This document shows, one piece after another, positions 26,126-35,618 of a stretch of 44,939 bases of DNA (the stretch's first letter is position 1; each line of letters starts with the position of its first letter). Below the pieces are notes generated by a model that was given only the letters and a program-made list of their open reading frames with translations, was not told the DNA's origin and did no database searches. The translations under genes and the position numbers were made by a program. Source of the DNA: Paracoccaceae bacterium (GTDB taxonomy: Bacteria; Pseudomonadota; Alphaproteobacteria; Rhodobacterales; Rhodobacteraceae); the NCBI GenBank assembly GCA_018607905.1, contig JABBAP010000056.1:1-44939 (forward strand). The letters run 5' to 3'.

Positions 26126-27012
26126 TACTCGCTCACCTGCACTTGTCCTGGCAGCACAGGGCCAACCAAACGGCCAGGCTCTGAAATGGGCGCAGACGGC
26201 AAATGGCGGATCACACGCAGAAATTCCAGACGGCGGTAATCTGCCGCCAATCGCACCCGCAAACGCCCATCACCCCCGAGCAGAACCGTGCCCGCCAGCA
26301 ACCCAGGGGGAAAAACACCGCCATCGCCCGTGGTCACGACACGATCGCCCGCGCGAACTTGATCTACCCCATCGACAAATTCCAGCGGCGGCAACGGCGT
26401 GTTATCCCCTGCAAGAATAGCCTTCTGGCCAGACGGCGTTACCTCAATGGGAATGCGGCTCGAACTGTCGGTTAAAAACAGCACCCGCGCTGAATTTTTC
26501 CCGACCCCAGAAATGCGCCCAACCAAACCAAGCCCATCCATCGCGGCCCAACCATCGACAACGCCGTCACGCCGCCCGATGTTGATCAGCGCAGATTGGC
26601 GAAACGGGCTGCCGCTATCTGTTAGCACGACGCCCGTGGTATAGGTCAGCTTGGGGTTCAGCTTTACATTGTTCAAATCCAACAGCTTCGCGTTCTTTTG
26701 CTCCAGCTGAATCGCCGCTTCTTTCCATGCTTTCATCTGCTGTAACTCACGGCGAAGCTCTTGATTTTGCTGATAAATTCTAGAGTAGCTTTGCGCATCT
26801 GAAATCATGTTTGAAACATGCGCGACAGGGGCCAGCACCCACTCCAGATTGGGAAAAATCCGGTCAATCACAGCCATACGAAACCGTTCAGCCCGCGGAT
26901 TATCAATGCGCCAGATCAGGAAAATCGCGAATAAAAACACCAATAAGACAGACACCAGCACACGTCTTACAACGCGGCGGAAATAGACCTCACTGTCATT
27001 TTGTACGGCCAT
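26125..27012 (-). CDS. mreC: Rod shape-determining protein MreC
   Basis: 295-residue bitopic periplasmic scaffold protein. A cytosolic N-terminus, a membrane helix near residues 13-31 (VLVSVLLVFLFAIFLIW), a coiled-coil segment (about 75-110, YQQNQELRRELQQMKAWKEA) and the beta-barrel core with GRISGVGKNSARVLFLTDSS and RVVTTGDGGVFPPGLLAGTV are visible. It connects MreB with PBP2/RodA. The gene starts 17 bases after the mreB stop. Confidence 0.94.
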   Translation of the reverse strand: MAVQNDSEVYFRRVVRRVLVSVLLVFLFAIFLIWRIDNPRAERFRMAVIDRIFPNLEWVLAPVAHVSNMISDAQSYSRIYQQNQELRRELQQMKAWKEAAIQLEQKNAKLLDLNNVKLNPKLTYTTGVVLTDSGSPFRQSALINIGRRDGVVDGWAAMDGLGLVGRISGVGKNSARVLFLTDSSSRIPIEVTPSGQKAILAGDNTPLPPLEFVDGVDQVRAGDRVVTTGDGGVFPPGLLAGTVLLGGDGRLRVRLAADYRRLEFLRVIRHLPSAPISEPGRLVGPVLPGQVQVSE

Positions 27013-27029
27013 TTGCGGCTTTCACTGGC

Positions 27030-28115
<1,086 letters not shown>

Positions 28116-28126
28116 TTAGACGTTTG

Positions 28127-28156
28127 TTTATAACGGTTGCACCCCGTTAGGGTAAA
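28127..28156 (-). promoter_or_regulatory. Candidate mreB operon promoter
   Basis: On the minus strand TTTACC (28151-28156) and TATAAA (28127-28132) are separated by 18 bases, about 57 bases before the mreB ATG. The spacer contains a small inverted repeat (AACGG/CCGTT on the plus strand). Assignment is by consensus resemblance only. Confidence 0.35.
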
Positions 28157-28320
28157 GATACTGCATATGTAAAATAGGCATTTTCCCGCTATAATCACGT
28201 TGAATATGTGCGGTGTTTGGCGGTTTTCTTGTACATTTCGAACAATGGTAATTTTCACCGCATTCGGCAGCGACCTGAAAGGCAGAATCATTACCACCTA
28301 TAATTGCAGGCAAAACCCAC

Positions 28321-28348
28321 AAAAAAACGGGCCCAATCACAGGCCCGT
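28321..28348 (-). terminator. Intrinsic terminator of leuA
   Basis: Minus-strand stem ACGGGCC (28342-28348) and GGCCCGT (28327-28333) with an 8-base loop is followed by a run of seven T residues (28321-28327, sharing the last stem base). A second hairpin, ACCGTT/AACGGT (28357-28375), lies directly after the leuA stop. Together they form a convincing terminator region. Confidence 0.85.
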
Positions 28349-28378
28349 TTCACTGTACCGTTCACGAAAAACGGTGTT

Positions 28379-29950
28379 TTACGACACGTCTTTGTAATTC
28401 ACTTCGGCCACGTCGCCGCCTGATTTTTCGCGCCGCACCAGCAGCTTGTTCAGCGCGTTAACATAGGCCTTACAGCTGGCCACAACCGTGTCTGTGTCCG
28501 CTGATTGGCCAACAACAATCTTGCCGTTTTCTTCCATGCGAACAGACACAGTCGCCTGCGCGTCCGTGCCCTCGGTCACAGCAAGAACATTGTACAATTG
28601 CAATTTCGCCTGATGCGGGACCAGCTCTTTTACCGCGTTGAAAGTGGCATCCACTGGCCCATCGCCGGTGGCCGAAACACTGTGATCTGCGCCGTCAATC
28701 GACAGGGTCAAATCCGCTTCTTGGGGGCCATGCGTGCCACAAACAACCCGCAAGCTGCGCACCTTAATACGGTCATGCGCCGCATTGGTGGCCTCATCGC
28801 TCATCAACGCGATCAGGTCATCCTCGAACACTTCTTTCTTACGATCAGCCAAAGCTTTGAAGCGCACAAAAACGTCTTTCAACTGATTGTCACCCATCTC
28901 ATAGCCAAGGTCTTTCAACTTGGCCCGCAGCGCAGCACGCCCCGAATGTTTACCCAATACAATGTTGGTTTCGGCCAAACCCACATCTTCTGGGCGCATA
29001 ATTTCAAACGTCTCTGCGTTCTTCAGCATTCCGTCTTGGTGAATACCGCTTTCATGCGCAAACGCATTTTTGCCGACAATCGCTTTGTTGAACTGCACCG
29101 CAAACCCTGAAACAGACGCCACGCGACGGCTGATATTCATGATCTTGGTGCTGTCGATCCGCGTCTGATACGGCATAATATCGTTGCGCACTTTCAGTGC
29201 CATAACGACTTCTTCCAGCGCTGTATTCCCAGCGCGTTCACCCAAACCATTGATCGTGCATTCCACTTGTCGCGCACCAGCCTCGACCGCGGCCAATGAG
29301 TTTGCCGTCGCCATGCCGAGATCGTTATGACAATGGGTCGCAAACACAATTTCGTCCGCACCCGGCACAGTTTCGATCAGCATGCGGATCAACTCCGCAC
29401 TTTCGCGCGGCGCAGTGTACCCAACCGTGTCAGGAATATTGATCGTCGTCGCACCCGCTTTGATCGCGGTTTCAACAGTGCGGCACAGGTAATCTTCCTC
29501 GGTGCGCGTGGCATCCATCGGCGACCATTGCACATTGTCACACAGATTGCGCGCATGGCTCACGGTGTCATGGATCCGCACGATCATCTCGTCTTGGGTC
29601 AGGTTCGGAATGGCGCGGTGCAGGGGGCTTGTGCCAATAAACGTGTGAATCCGCGGTTGTTTCGCGTGTTTCACCGCGTCCCAGCAGCGATCAATGTCGC
29701 GCAGATCAGCACGGGCAAGGCCGCAAATCACCGCCGTTTGCGCTCGTTTTGCAATTTCGCTCACTGCATTGAAATCGCCTTCACTGGCAATCGGAAAACC
29801 GGCCTCGATGATATCGACACCCATTTCATCCAACAGTTGGGCAATTTCCAACTTCTCGTTATGGCTCATTGTGGCACCAGGCGATTGCTCGCCATCACGC
29901 AATGTAGTGTCAAAAATCAAGACGCGGTCTTGTTTGGCTGTATCAGTCAT
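28379..29950 (-). CDS. leuA: 2-isopropylmalate synthase
   Basis: 523-residue enzyme condensing acetyl-CoA with 2-oxoisovalerate, the first committed step of leucine synthesis. The TIM-barrel signatures DTTLRDGEQSPGATMS at residues 14-29 and ATHCHNDLGMATANSLA near 205-220, and GLGERAGNTALEEV near 240, are intact. The C-terminal domain (about 390-510) is the leucine-responsive regulatory domain. The gene stands alone, is preceded by a leader peptide with four consecutive leucine codons and competing hairpins (29989-30127), and is followed by a strong terminator. Confidence 0.95.
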   Translation of the reverse strand: MTDTAKQDRVLIFDTTLRDGEQSPGATMSHNEKLEIAQLLDEMGVDIIEAGFPIASEGDFNAVSEIAKRAQTAVICGLARADLRDIDRCWDAVKHAKQPRIHTFIGTSPLHRAIPNLTQDEMIVRIHDTVSHARNLCDNVQWSPMDATRTEEDYLCRTVETAIKAGATTINIPDTVGYTAPRESAELIRMLIETVPGADEIVFATHCHNDLGMATANSLAAVEAGARQVECTINGLGERAGNTALEEVVMALKVRNDIMPYQTRIDSTKIMNISRRVASVSGFAVQFNKAIVGKNAFAHESGIHQDGMLKNAETFEIMRPEDVGLAETNIVLGKHSGRAALRAKLKDLGYEMGDNQLKDVFVRFKALADRKKEVFEDDLIALMSDEATNAAHDRIKVRSLRVVCGTHGPQEADLTLSIDGADHSVSATGDGPVDATFNAVKELVPHQAKLQLYNVLAVTEGTDAQATVSVRMEENGKIVVGQSADTDTVVASCKAYVNALNKLLVRREKSGGDVAEVNYKDVS

Positions 29951-29988
29951 GTCTCTGTTCTCTTTGTTTTACTTAGCAATTGGGGGTT

Positions 29989-30050
29989 CGTGTCAGCGCG
30001 GATTATTCACTCCTCTGAGCGTACGCGCCGGACCCCGACACGCTCAGAGG
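29989..30050 (-). promoter_or_regulatory. Putative leuA attenuator: two mutually exclusive stems
   Basis: In the leuA leader RNA (minus strand) stem 1 pairs CCTCTGAGCGT (30040-30050) with ACGCTCAGAGG (30012-30022), a perfect 11-bp stem with a 17-base loop. Its 5' arm overlaps the stop of the leader peptide. Stem 2 pairs CGTGTC (30037-30042) and GGCGCG (30024-30029) with CGCGCT GACACG (29989-30000), leaving a 7-base bulge. The arms interleave, so both stems cannot form together. No clear U-run follows either stem, so whether control is by termination, Rho or translation is open. Confidence 0.65.
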
Positions 30051-30127
30051 CGGCTAAGTAGGAGTAACGCAGCAGAAATTGCGCCCATAGGGGCCGGCAA
30101 GATTGCGATATGTGTGCGTTTCATCAT
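30044..30127 (-). CDS. leuA leader peptide
   Basis: A 27-codon frame starting ATG ATG and ending TGA, immediately upstream of leuA. The peptide ends in GAISAALLLLSRL: four consecutive leucines encoded by TTA CTC CTA CTT, then Ser-Arg-Leu. The stop codon lies inside the 5' arm of an 11-bp hairpin. This is the classical layout of a leucine attenuation leader, in which ribosome stalling at Leu codons would shift the RNA fold. The ribosome site upstream is weak (AAAGA), and the second ATG may be the start. It does not resemble any domain, as expected for a leader. Confidence 0.7.
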   Translation of the reverse strand: MMKRTHIAILPAPMGAISAALLLLSRL

Positions 30128-30265
30128 GGGATCTTTATACGCGGTTTTTACGCTATGAAAAGACCCTGTCGAAATCGTTTGAATATTTTTTGAAAAAACG
30201 TGGCAAACCCTCATATTTCAGCGACAAGGCTTGTATCAATCGCCGCTCTGTTTATCATCGCAGCA

Positions 30266-30964
30266 ATGATAAAATTAAGCGCAATCGCCCCCCAATCCCG
30301 CATCTTAATTATCGGCGCGTCAGGTGGCATCGGCCAAGCCTGCGCAATCGCTGCTGGCAATATCTGTGGCATGATGAATGTGACGATGTTGTCGCGTGCG
30401 GCGGATGGGTTCGATATTACCGAAGAGGCATCAGTCGCAGAACACCTAAATGAACTAGATGGCCCATTTGATGCCGTCCTCATTGCCACCGGTGGATTGG
30501 CGGTGAACGGCTTTACCCCCGAAAAATCACTTCGCAGTATTGATCCAGCGGCCTTTGAAGCACAATTCGCGTTAAACGCAATCGGCCCCGCCCTCGTGTT
30601 AAAATATCTCGCCAAACACCTTCCCAAAAATCGCCCGTGTTTAGTCGCCGCATTATCTGCGCGGGTTGGCTCTATCGGTGACAATCATTTGGGCGGTTGG
30701 ATCAGCTACCGCGCCGCCAAAGCCGCGCTCAATCAGATAATCAAAACAGCCTCGATCGAACTCACGCGAAGCCATCCCCAATCAATCTGCGTTGCGATCC
30801 ATCCTGGAACCGTACGCACACCACTAACCGAGCGGTACGTTGGCGATCATCCCGCGGTCACACCCGTTGTGGCAGGGCAAAATATACTAAACGTAATGTC
30901 AAACCTATCGCCAACAGACACAGGTCAATTCTTTGATTGGCGCGGTGATCGGGTCGATTGGTAA
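30266..30964 (+). CDS. SDR-family NAD(P)-dependent oxidoreductase
   Basis: 232-residue short-chain dehydrogenase/reductase. The cofactor motif ILIIGASGGIGQA is at residues 13-25, DAVLIATGG follows, the catalytic serine lies in LVAALSARVGSIGD, and the catalytic YRAAK appears in WISYRAAKAALNQ. AIHPGTVRTPLTERY is the usual region after the active site. It is similar to the CsgA-like small SDRs; the substrate is unknown. ATG 30266 is chosen because it is 12 codons before the first strand; a GTG at 30200 would add 22 hydrophobic residues and cannot be excluded. It is divergent from the leuA leader. Confidence 0.82.
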   Translation: MIKLSAIAPQSRILIIGASGGIGQACAIAAGNICGMMNVTMLSRAADGFDITEEASVAEHLNELDGPFDAVLIATGGLAVNGFTPEKSLRSIDPAAFEAQFALNAIGPALVLKYLAKHLPKNRPCLVAALSARVGSIGDNHLGGWISYRAAKAALNQIIKTASIELTRSHPQSICVAIHPGTVRTPLTERYVGDHPAVTPVVAGQNILNVMSNLSPTDTGQFFDWRGDRVDW

Positions 30965-30975
30965 TCAGACGCCAG

Positions 30976-31010
30976 CGGCAGCGGGTGATGGATTGCATCA
31001 CGCGCTGCCG
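30976..31010. repeat. Near-perfect 35-bp stem-loop between convergent genes
   Basis: CGGCAGCG (30976-30983) pairs with CGCTGCCG (31003-31010). After one G/G mismatch, GTGATG (30985-30990) pairs with CATCAC (30996-31001) around a 5-base loop. It sits between the converging SDR and BLUF genes. No T-run follows on either strand, so it may be a bidirectional terminator of the hairpin-only kind or a processing signal. Confidence 0.6.
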
Positions 31011-31043
31011 AACACTTCCGAGGCAAAACCTCAGACCTATGGG

Positions 31044-31604
31044 TTAGCCAGTAGCGGCTCTCTTGGGGCGGGAGTTTTGGAAAAACACCCGCCCCGGCTT
31101 AACCGCCTTTGCTTTTTCGGGCACCGCAAAAAATCCGCGTGGGGGGCGTTGCCGGCTAAAGTTACGCAGCTTCACCGAATACTCATCCGTTTTAACAGCG
31201 CGACGTTTGCGTGATGCAATAATTCCCAAAACCTTCTCCGCTTGCAGAACGTCAAGCGTAAAGAAATCCGCCATCTGCCCCGCATTCATTACCCGTTTGA
31301 AATCTGGATCATCAAGGTTGGTTGCGCCAAACGGCCAATGTTGAAACTTTCGCTCAGAATCTCGCATAATCGCGCGGATTTTGACATTGTCATGCAGCCG
31401 ATTGTCCACAATGCGCGCCATCGTCGCGTCAACTTTTGCTTCTGGCCCTTCAAGGACCTGAAAAATGCGTTTCTGATCAGAAAACATAAAACTCGTAATG
31501 TCGTTTTCCAAATTGAGTTGGACGCATCGTTTTTGCAAACCCAACAGGGTAATAGGTCCAAATCGACTTATCGCGCGGCTCTCATAAAAAACTCTGTTTA
31601 ACAT
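31044..31604 (-). CDS. BLUF-domain blue-light sensor protein
   Basis: 186-residue protein with an N-terminal BLUF (FAD-binding blue-light sensor) domain over about residues 1-100. The early tyrosine in RVFYESRA, the asparagine in LENDITS, the glutamine in RIFQVLEGPEAKV and the later FQHWPFG align with the flavin-contacting residues of AppA/BlrB-type domains. The C-terminal 85 residues are short, basic (ASRKRRAVK, FSRQRPPRG) and carry no known output domain, so it is a short BLUF protein that probably signals by protein contact. A strong AAGGA ribosome site precedes ATG 31604. It lies alone, downstream of the M48 peptidase on the same strand. Confidence 0.85.
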   Translation of the reverse strand: MLNRVFYESRAISRFGPITLLGLQKRCVQLNLENDITSFMFSDQKRIFQVLEGPEAKVDATMARIVDNRLHDNVKIRAIMRDSERKFQHWPFGATNLDDPDFKRVMNAGQMADFFTLDVLQAEKVLGIIASRKRRAVKTDEYSVKLRNFSRQRPPRGFFAVPEKAKAVKPGRVFFQNSRPKRAATG

Positions 31605-31683
31605 ATTGTTCCTTCCTACTTCCCCACCCCATTGCTACCAAGCAGAAGTAAACGACGTGTAAACAGAACAAGGCTTTATTGTG

Positions 31684-32361
31684 TTAATTCCAGCGCGCTT
31701 CTAGGGCCTCAATCGCGGCGATACGATCCGCTGTTTTAGGGTGGCTCATCAACCACGCCATCGGTTGCCCCGATGCCCCGACCAACGCTTCCAGCTTTTC
31801 AAACAGCGATTTTTGCGCCGCCACGCCAATCCCGGTTTTCGTCAGCAAAGCCGCCGCATAAGCATCTGCTTCATACTCGTCTTGCCGCGACAATCGCGCC
31901 GCCAACATGCTCGCGAGCATCCCCGCAATCCACGGCCCAACCCCTGGAATAATCCGCCCAAGCACCATCCCGAGCGCCACACGAACCGCATTTTGCCCCG
32001 AAAAATCAATCATCCGGCGGCGCGAATGCCCCAGCGCCACATGCCCCAACTCATGGGCAATCACACTGGCCATTTCTTCGGCTGAAACCTCACCCGCCTG
32101 ATATTTCTTGAAAAACCCGCGCGTAATGAAAATCCGCCCATCAGGCGCGGCCAACCCGTTCACGGGCTCAATTTCATAGATATGCACCTTCACCCGTTCC
32201 AGATCGAGCGCGCCCGCCATGCGATCACACATCTCGCGCAGGGTTCGATCCGCCAACTCGGTTGATTTCTGGTCCAACTCGGCGCGCGTGCGCCAAACGG
32301 AAAACCGATAATACACAACACCGTACAACAGCGCGATCAGGATTGGGGCAACTTTAAACAT
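31684..32361 (-). CDS. M48-family zinc metallopeptidase
   Basis: 225-residue peptidase with an N-terminal membrane anchor (MFKVAPILIALLYGVVYYRF). The zinc motif is VIAHELGHVALGH (HExxH plus a further His), and the third ligand glutamate lies in RQDEYEADAYAAALL. GRIFITRGFF precedes the active site as in the family, and a C-terminal SHPKTADRIAAIEAL is the conserved M48 end motif. It is expected to degrade misfolded membrane or periplasmic proteins. It lies about 70 bases after the P450 gene on the same strand and could share its transcript. Confidence 0.9.
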   Translation of the reverse strand: MFKVAPILIALLYGVVYYRFSVWRTRAELDQKSTELADRTLREMCDRMAGALDLERVKVHIYEIEPVNGLAAPDGRIFITRGFFKKYQAGEVSAEEMASVIAHELGHVALGHSRRRMIDFSGQNAVRVALGMVLGRIIPGVGPWIAGMLASMLAARLSRQDEYEADAYAAALLTKTGIGVAAQKSLFEKLEALVGASGQPMAWLMSHPKTADRIAAIEALEARWN

Positions 32362-32430
32362 GCCCTACATATGGGGCAGGGCAGGCAAGCAGGCAACCGC
32401 CCCATGTTTCTTTTGTCCTTAAATACTCAC

Positions 32431-33594
32431 TTAAACATCCCAAGCCACGCGCAAGGACAACGGCCCCCTAAAGGCCCACCCGTCAAATACTGGCGCTTCA
32501 ACAACCCGCATCCCGCGCAATGTCGCAAATAATTTTGGCAACGCCACCTCAGATATCAACACCCGACTGGCCGCAGCCCCCGCACAAAAATGCGGCCCCG
32601 CACCAAAGGCAATGGCGCGGCCCGTATCACGCATCACATCAAACACTTCGGCATTGTCAAATTCGGCCTCATCGCGATTGGCCGACCCGAACATAAAGAA
32701 CACCCGCTCATCGGGCACAAAATCCACCCCCATATAGGCGTGCGCCTGATCCACCCGTCGCGGCGACATCCCGATTGGCGACATCCAGCGCGCGTACTCC
32801 TCAAACACATCGCGCCAACTGGCATCCCCCGACAAAACCTGCGCCAATTGATCTGGGTTCTGGATCATCGCAAAGGCCGCGCCCGCAATGGCATCGCGCG
32901 GCTCGTTCTGCCCACCAGAGATCGCCAGTTTCACGTTCGCGCGCATCGTTTCATCCGACAGCCCCGCCGCCATTTGAACCGACACCATGCTTTTGTCAGG
33001 CGCAGCCAGCAGCGGCTCAATCCGCGCATCAATGTGGCGATCAATGCTGGCCGTGCAATCCATGCAGTTGGCCTCAACGGCTGCATCCCCCGCGTAATTC
33101 GCAATCCCGTCGATCATGCCTTGGCTAACGCGGTCCATCTCCTCGGGGGCCATATTCGTAAGCCCGGTAATCACCTGCAACGCGGCCCCTGACAGGGGCA
33201 TCGCGTAATCGCGCACCAAATCTGCCTCACCAATCGGGGCCAAATCGGCTAGCAACCGATCTGCTGCGGTTTCAAACGCGGCTTTCCACTGATCCATCAC
33301 TGTGCGCGGAGAAAGTGCGGGAAACACCGCGCGCCGTTCGGCTGCGTGCTGTGTGCCGTCCTTGCGCATCATGTTCTGGCCCATCAACACATCCATCAAC
33401 CCACCAGGCTGACGGCTGGAAAACACCTCAATATTCTTTTCACAGACAAAAATATCCGCCCGCCGCGTGAACAGCGTCGCGTTCAACTGGGGCACAAAAT
33501 GAATACCGCCGTCCGCACGCATCTTGGCCAAATCAGGGTAGGGGTCTGCCTTGAATGCAACAGGGTCAATCTCATAAATTGGGGCAGTGGACAT
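32431..33594 (-). CDS. Cytochrome P450
   Basis: 387-residue soluble bacterial P450. The haem-binding loop FGAGPHFCAGAAASRVLIS supplies the thiolate cysteine near residue 345. The K-helix ExxR is in FEEYARWMSP. The I-helix reads AISGGQNEPRDAIAGAAF, in which the usual acid-threonine pair (AGxD/ET) is replaced by NEP. Length is normal. GAGGTGAAAC before ATG 33594 is a good ribosome site. No ferredoxin or reductase gene is adjacent, so redox partners must come from elsewhere. The substrate is unknown. Confidence 0.9.
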   Translation of the reverse strand: MSTAPIYEIDPVAFKADPYPDLAKMRADGGIHFVPQLNATLFTRRADIFVCEKNIEVFSSRQPGGLMDVLMGQNMMRKDGTQHAAERRAVFPALSPRTVMDQWKAAFETAADRLLADLAPIGEADLVRDYAMPLSGAALQVITGLTNMAPEEMDRVSQGMIDGIANYAGDAAVEANCMDCTASIDRHIDARIEPLLAAPDKSMVSVQMAAGLSDETMRANVKLAISGGQNEPRDAIAGAAFAMIQNPDQLAQVLSGDASWRDVFEEYARWMSPIGMSPRRVDQAHAYMGVDFVPDERVFFMFGSANRDEAEFDNAEVFDVMRDTGRAIAFGAGPHFCAGAAASRVLISEVALPKLFATLRGMRVVEAPVFDGWAFRGPLSLRVAWDV

Positions 33595-33696
33595 GTTTCA
33601 CCTCATAGATCGTTAACACATTAATGACCTGACTCACATAATTTACAATAGATTTCTGCGCTGGCCAAATCTGACAACATCTTTCACATTAGGCGC

Positions 33697-34134
33697 ATGG
33701 AAACGCCTTTGATCCGTAGGGCTATGGCCCAAGATGCTGCACCACTCGCCCGCGTTATGGCGGCCGCATATGCGCCCTTTGCCCTGACGATCCCCGATCT
33801 ACCTGATGTCACCTCTGGTCTTGATCACGACATTGCCGATCATTTGGTCTGGGTAGCCATTGCGGGCCAAACGCTTATTGGCGGTCTGGTCGCAATCCGC
33901 ATGAGCAGTGGTCTGCACATTGCCAATCTCGCGGTTCATCCACGCGCGGGTGGTCAGGGTATCGGCCTGCGCTTTATGCAAACAGCTGAAACCTTTGCGC
34001 GGTCTGAAAACCTCATCATGCTTACGTTGGCGACCCATCCCAAAATGCCCAAAAATGTGCAGTTTTACGAAAAACTCGGCTGGGCGGTCACCAAAACATC
34101 GCCAAACAAGATTGTAATGGCGAAACGCCTCTAA
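33697..34134 (+). CDS. GNAT-family N-acetyltransferase
   Basis: 145-residue acetyl-CoA-dependent acyltransferase of the GNAT fold. Motif A is LAVHPRAGGQGIGLRFMQ, binding the pyrophosphate of acetyl-CoA, followed by LITLATHP-like text (LIMLTLATHPKMPKNVQFYEKLGW), typical of the family end. The acceptor is unknown. It stands alone, divergent from the P450 gene. Its stop overlaps the stop of the convergent TPR gene. Confidence 0.85.
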   Translation: METPLIRRAMAQDAAPLARVMAAAYAPFALTIPDLPDVTSGLDHDIADHLVWVAIAGQTLIGGLVAIRMSSGLHIANLAVHPRAGGQGIGLRFMQTAETFARSENLIMLTLATHPKMPKNVQFYEKLGWAVTKTSPNKIVMAKRL

Positions 34135-34676
34135 AGATCATCGCCCTTTGGCGCGATTTCCAACAAACTGCGCTCATTCAGCCAAGGGTTCGCCGCAACC
34201 CCGCGCCGCAAATATATCTGCGCTAGGGCAGGGCGATCCGTGCGCATATAAATCAGACCCAACCCTGAAAACGCACCAAAATGGCTCGGCTCCAATTCCA
34301 ACGTCTTCATCAACAAACGCTCCGCCTCATCATCCTGTTCTTGCAGAAAATAGGCAAAAGCCAACTGATTGTACCCTTCGCTGTACGCGGGACAATAGGC
34401 CACCAATCGCGCTAAAACACTCTGCGCTCTGGTCAAATCCCCATACCGAATGGCCTCGATCCCCCCATCCAACATCTCTTGCGCCGCCTGATCAGGGGCC
34501 GTGCGCCAGAACGTCCACATGTCACTCACCGCCAACCGCCCAGCATTGAACGTTTTCGCGGTGCCTAAGGTTTGCAATAGCTCAGCGCGCGCCAAAGATC
34601 GGTCGGGCAAAGGCGGGCACTCTGCAATCGCAGGTGGGGCGAAAAGGAACAGAGCGATGACAAATCGAAGGCGCAT
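34131..34676 (-). CDS. Exported tetratricopeptide-repeat protein
   Basis: 181-residue protein with a signal peptide (MRLRFVIALFLFAPPAIA, cleaved before ECPPLP). TPR-like helices cover about residues 85-165 (YNQLAFAYFLQEQDDEAERL and FGAFSGLGLIYMRTDRPALA are the clearest). It probably acts as a periplasmic scaffold. ATG 34676 is chosen because it begins the signal peptide; an in-frame start 15 codons upstream would put charged residues before it. Two cysteines (Cys in ECPPLP and VAYCPAY) could pair in the periplasm. Confidence 0.8.
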   Translation of the reverse strand: MRLRFVIALFLFAPPAIAECPPLPDRSLARAELLQTLGTAKTFNAGRLAVSDMWTFWRTAPDQAAQEMLDGGIEAIRYGDLTRAQSVLARLVAYCPAYSEGYNQLAFAYFLQEQDDEAERLLMKTLELEPSHFGAFSGLGLIYMRTDRPALAQIYLRRGVAANPWLNERSLLEIAPKGDDL

Positions 34677-34746
34677 AACCCGAATATAGCGCAAAATTTC
34701 CAATGAAACCCGTTTAATCAAGTTTTGCCCAATCAGTCACATCACT

Positions 34747-35613
34747 CTACTGCTCATGTCCCCGATGCCATTTGTTTTCCTCTCGGCACGCAAGGCGGAA
34801 ATCGCGACCTTCAGATGCGTTGTATATCATATCAGCTCGACATTTAACCAACGCCGTATAGCCTTTTACAAGACCCGGAATTGTTTCCAGAGCGGCTCCA
34901 TAAAACTGCCCCAAAATGGGCAGCTTTCCCAACACTTCTGTGGCGAACTTCATTTGCGCCCAGTCTGTGAGATTGCCATCAGCCAACGCCGTCGCTGCAC
35001 CATGAAGCGAGGAGGCGGTGCTTACAAAACTCGAGGCCTTGCCAAATCTGTTATTCACTTCGGGCGGGGCAAGCCACATAAGATGTTTGACATGACCAGC
35101 AGTCGAACTGACGGTTTTAATTGTACGGCCAAGTTTCTCCCAATCTTCGTTTTCCTTGTGCTCTTCCGCGACCCAGAACTGGTCGCCCCAATGATTATAG
35201 GCCTTCGCCACCTTCACCATCTTGCTATCGACGGATTTGAAATACTCATAAATTGATTTAGGAACTTGAACAGGGTGGTCAAATTGATGCCCACGATACG
35301 TTTTTCTGTACATGTCACCCCACCAAAATTCAGTTGTGCTATGCTTTAATTGCCAGCGGCGTGACAGATATCGAAAGGCCTCCTGCAAGTCATCGGCCAC
35401 CGTGCTCCCGGATCCATCCGTCAAAGAATCTTGAACGGAAGCGAACATTTTGGTGCCAGGTGTCCTTAATGATATCTGCGTTGCGCGATAGTGGATCGCA
35501 AACGCTTTGTTCATCGCCGCCAACGTCGCTTCAGCGCCCGCGTTTAATTCCCAAGGGATATCGTCAATTGTTAATACCAATTTTGAGGTACCTTCTTCCC
35601 AGCTAACTGTCAT
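34747..35613 (-). CDS. Unknown 288-residue protein of the accessory region
   Basis: I do not recognise a family. The protein starts MTVSWEEGTSKLVLTIDDIP, a beta-rich N-terminus of about 60 residues, then an alpha-rich centre with many aromatic residues (STTEFWWGDMYRKTYRGHQF). The C-terminal half has weakly amphipathic or hydrophobic helices (about residues 195-255, with ASSLHGAATALADG and GKLPILGQFYGAALETIPGL). No signal peptide is seen. AAAGGA precedes the ATG. It follows a possible 73-codon gene with five bases between, suggesting an operon. The hydrophobic C-terminal helices recall pore-forming or secreted effector proteins, but that is speculation. Confidence 0.75.
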   Translation of the reverse strand: MTVSWEEGTSKLVLTIDDIPWELNAGAEATLAAMNKAFAIHYRATQISLRTPGTKMFASVQDSLTDGSGSTVADDLQEAFRYLSRRWQLKHSTTEFWWGDMYRKTYRGHQFDHPVQVPKSIYEYFKSVDSKMVKVAKAYNHWGDQFWVAEEHKENEDWEKLGRTIKTVSSTAGHVKHLMWLAPPEVNNRFGKASSFVSTASSLHGAATALADGNLTDWAQMKFATEVLGKLPILGQFYGAALETIPGLVKGYTALVKCRADMIYNASEGRDFRLACREENKWHRGHEQ

Positions 35614-35618
35614 GGTCT

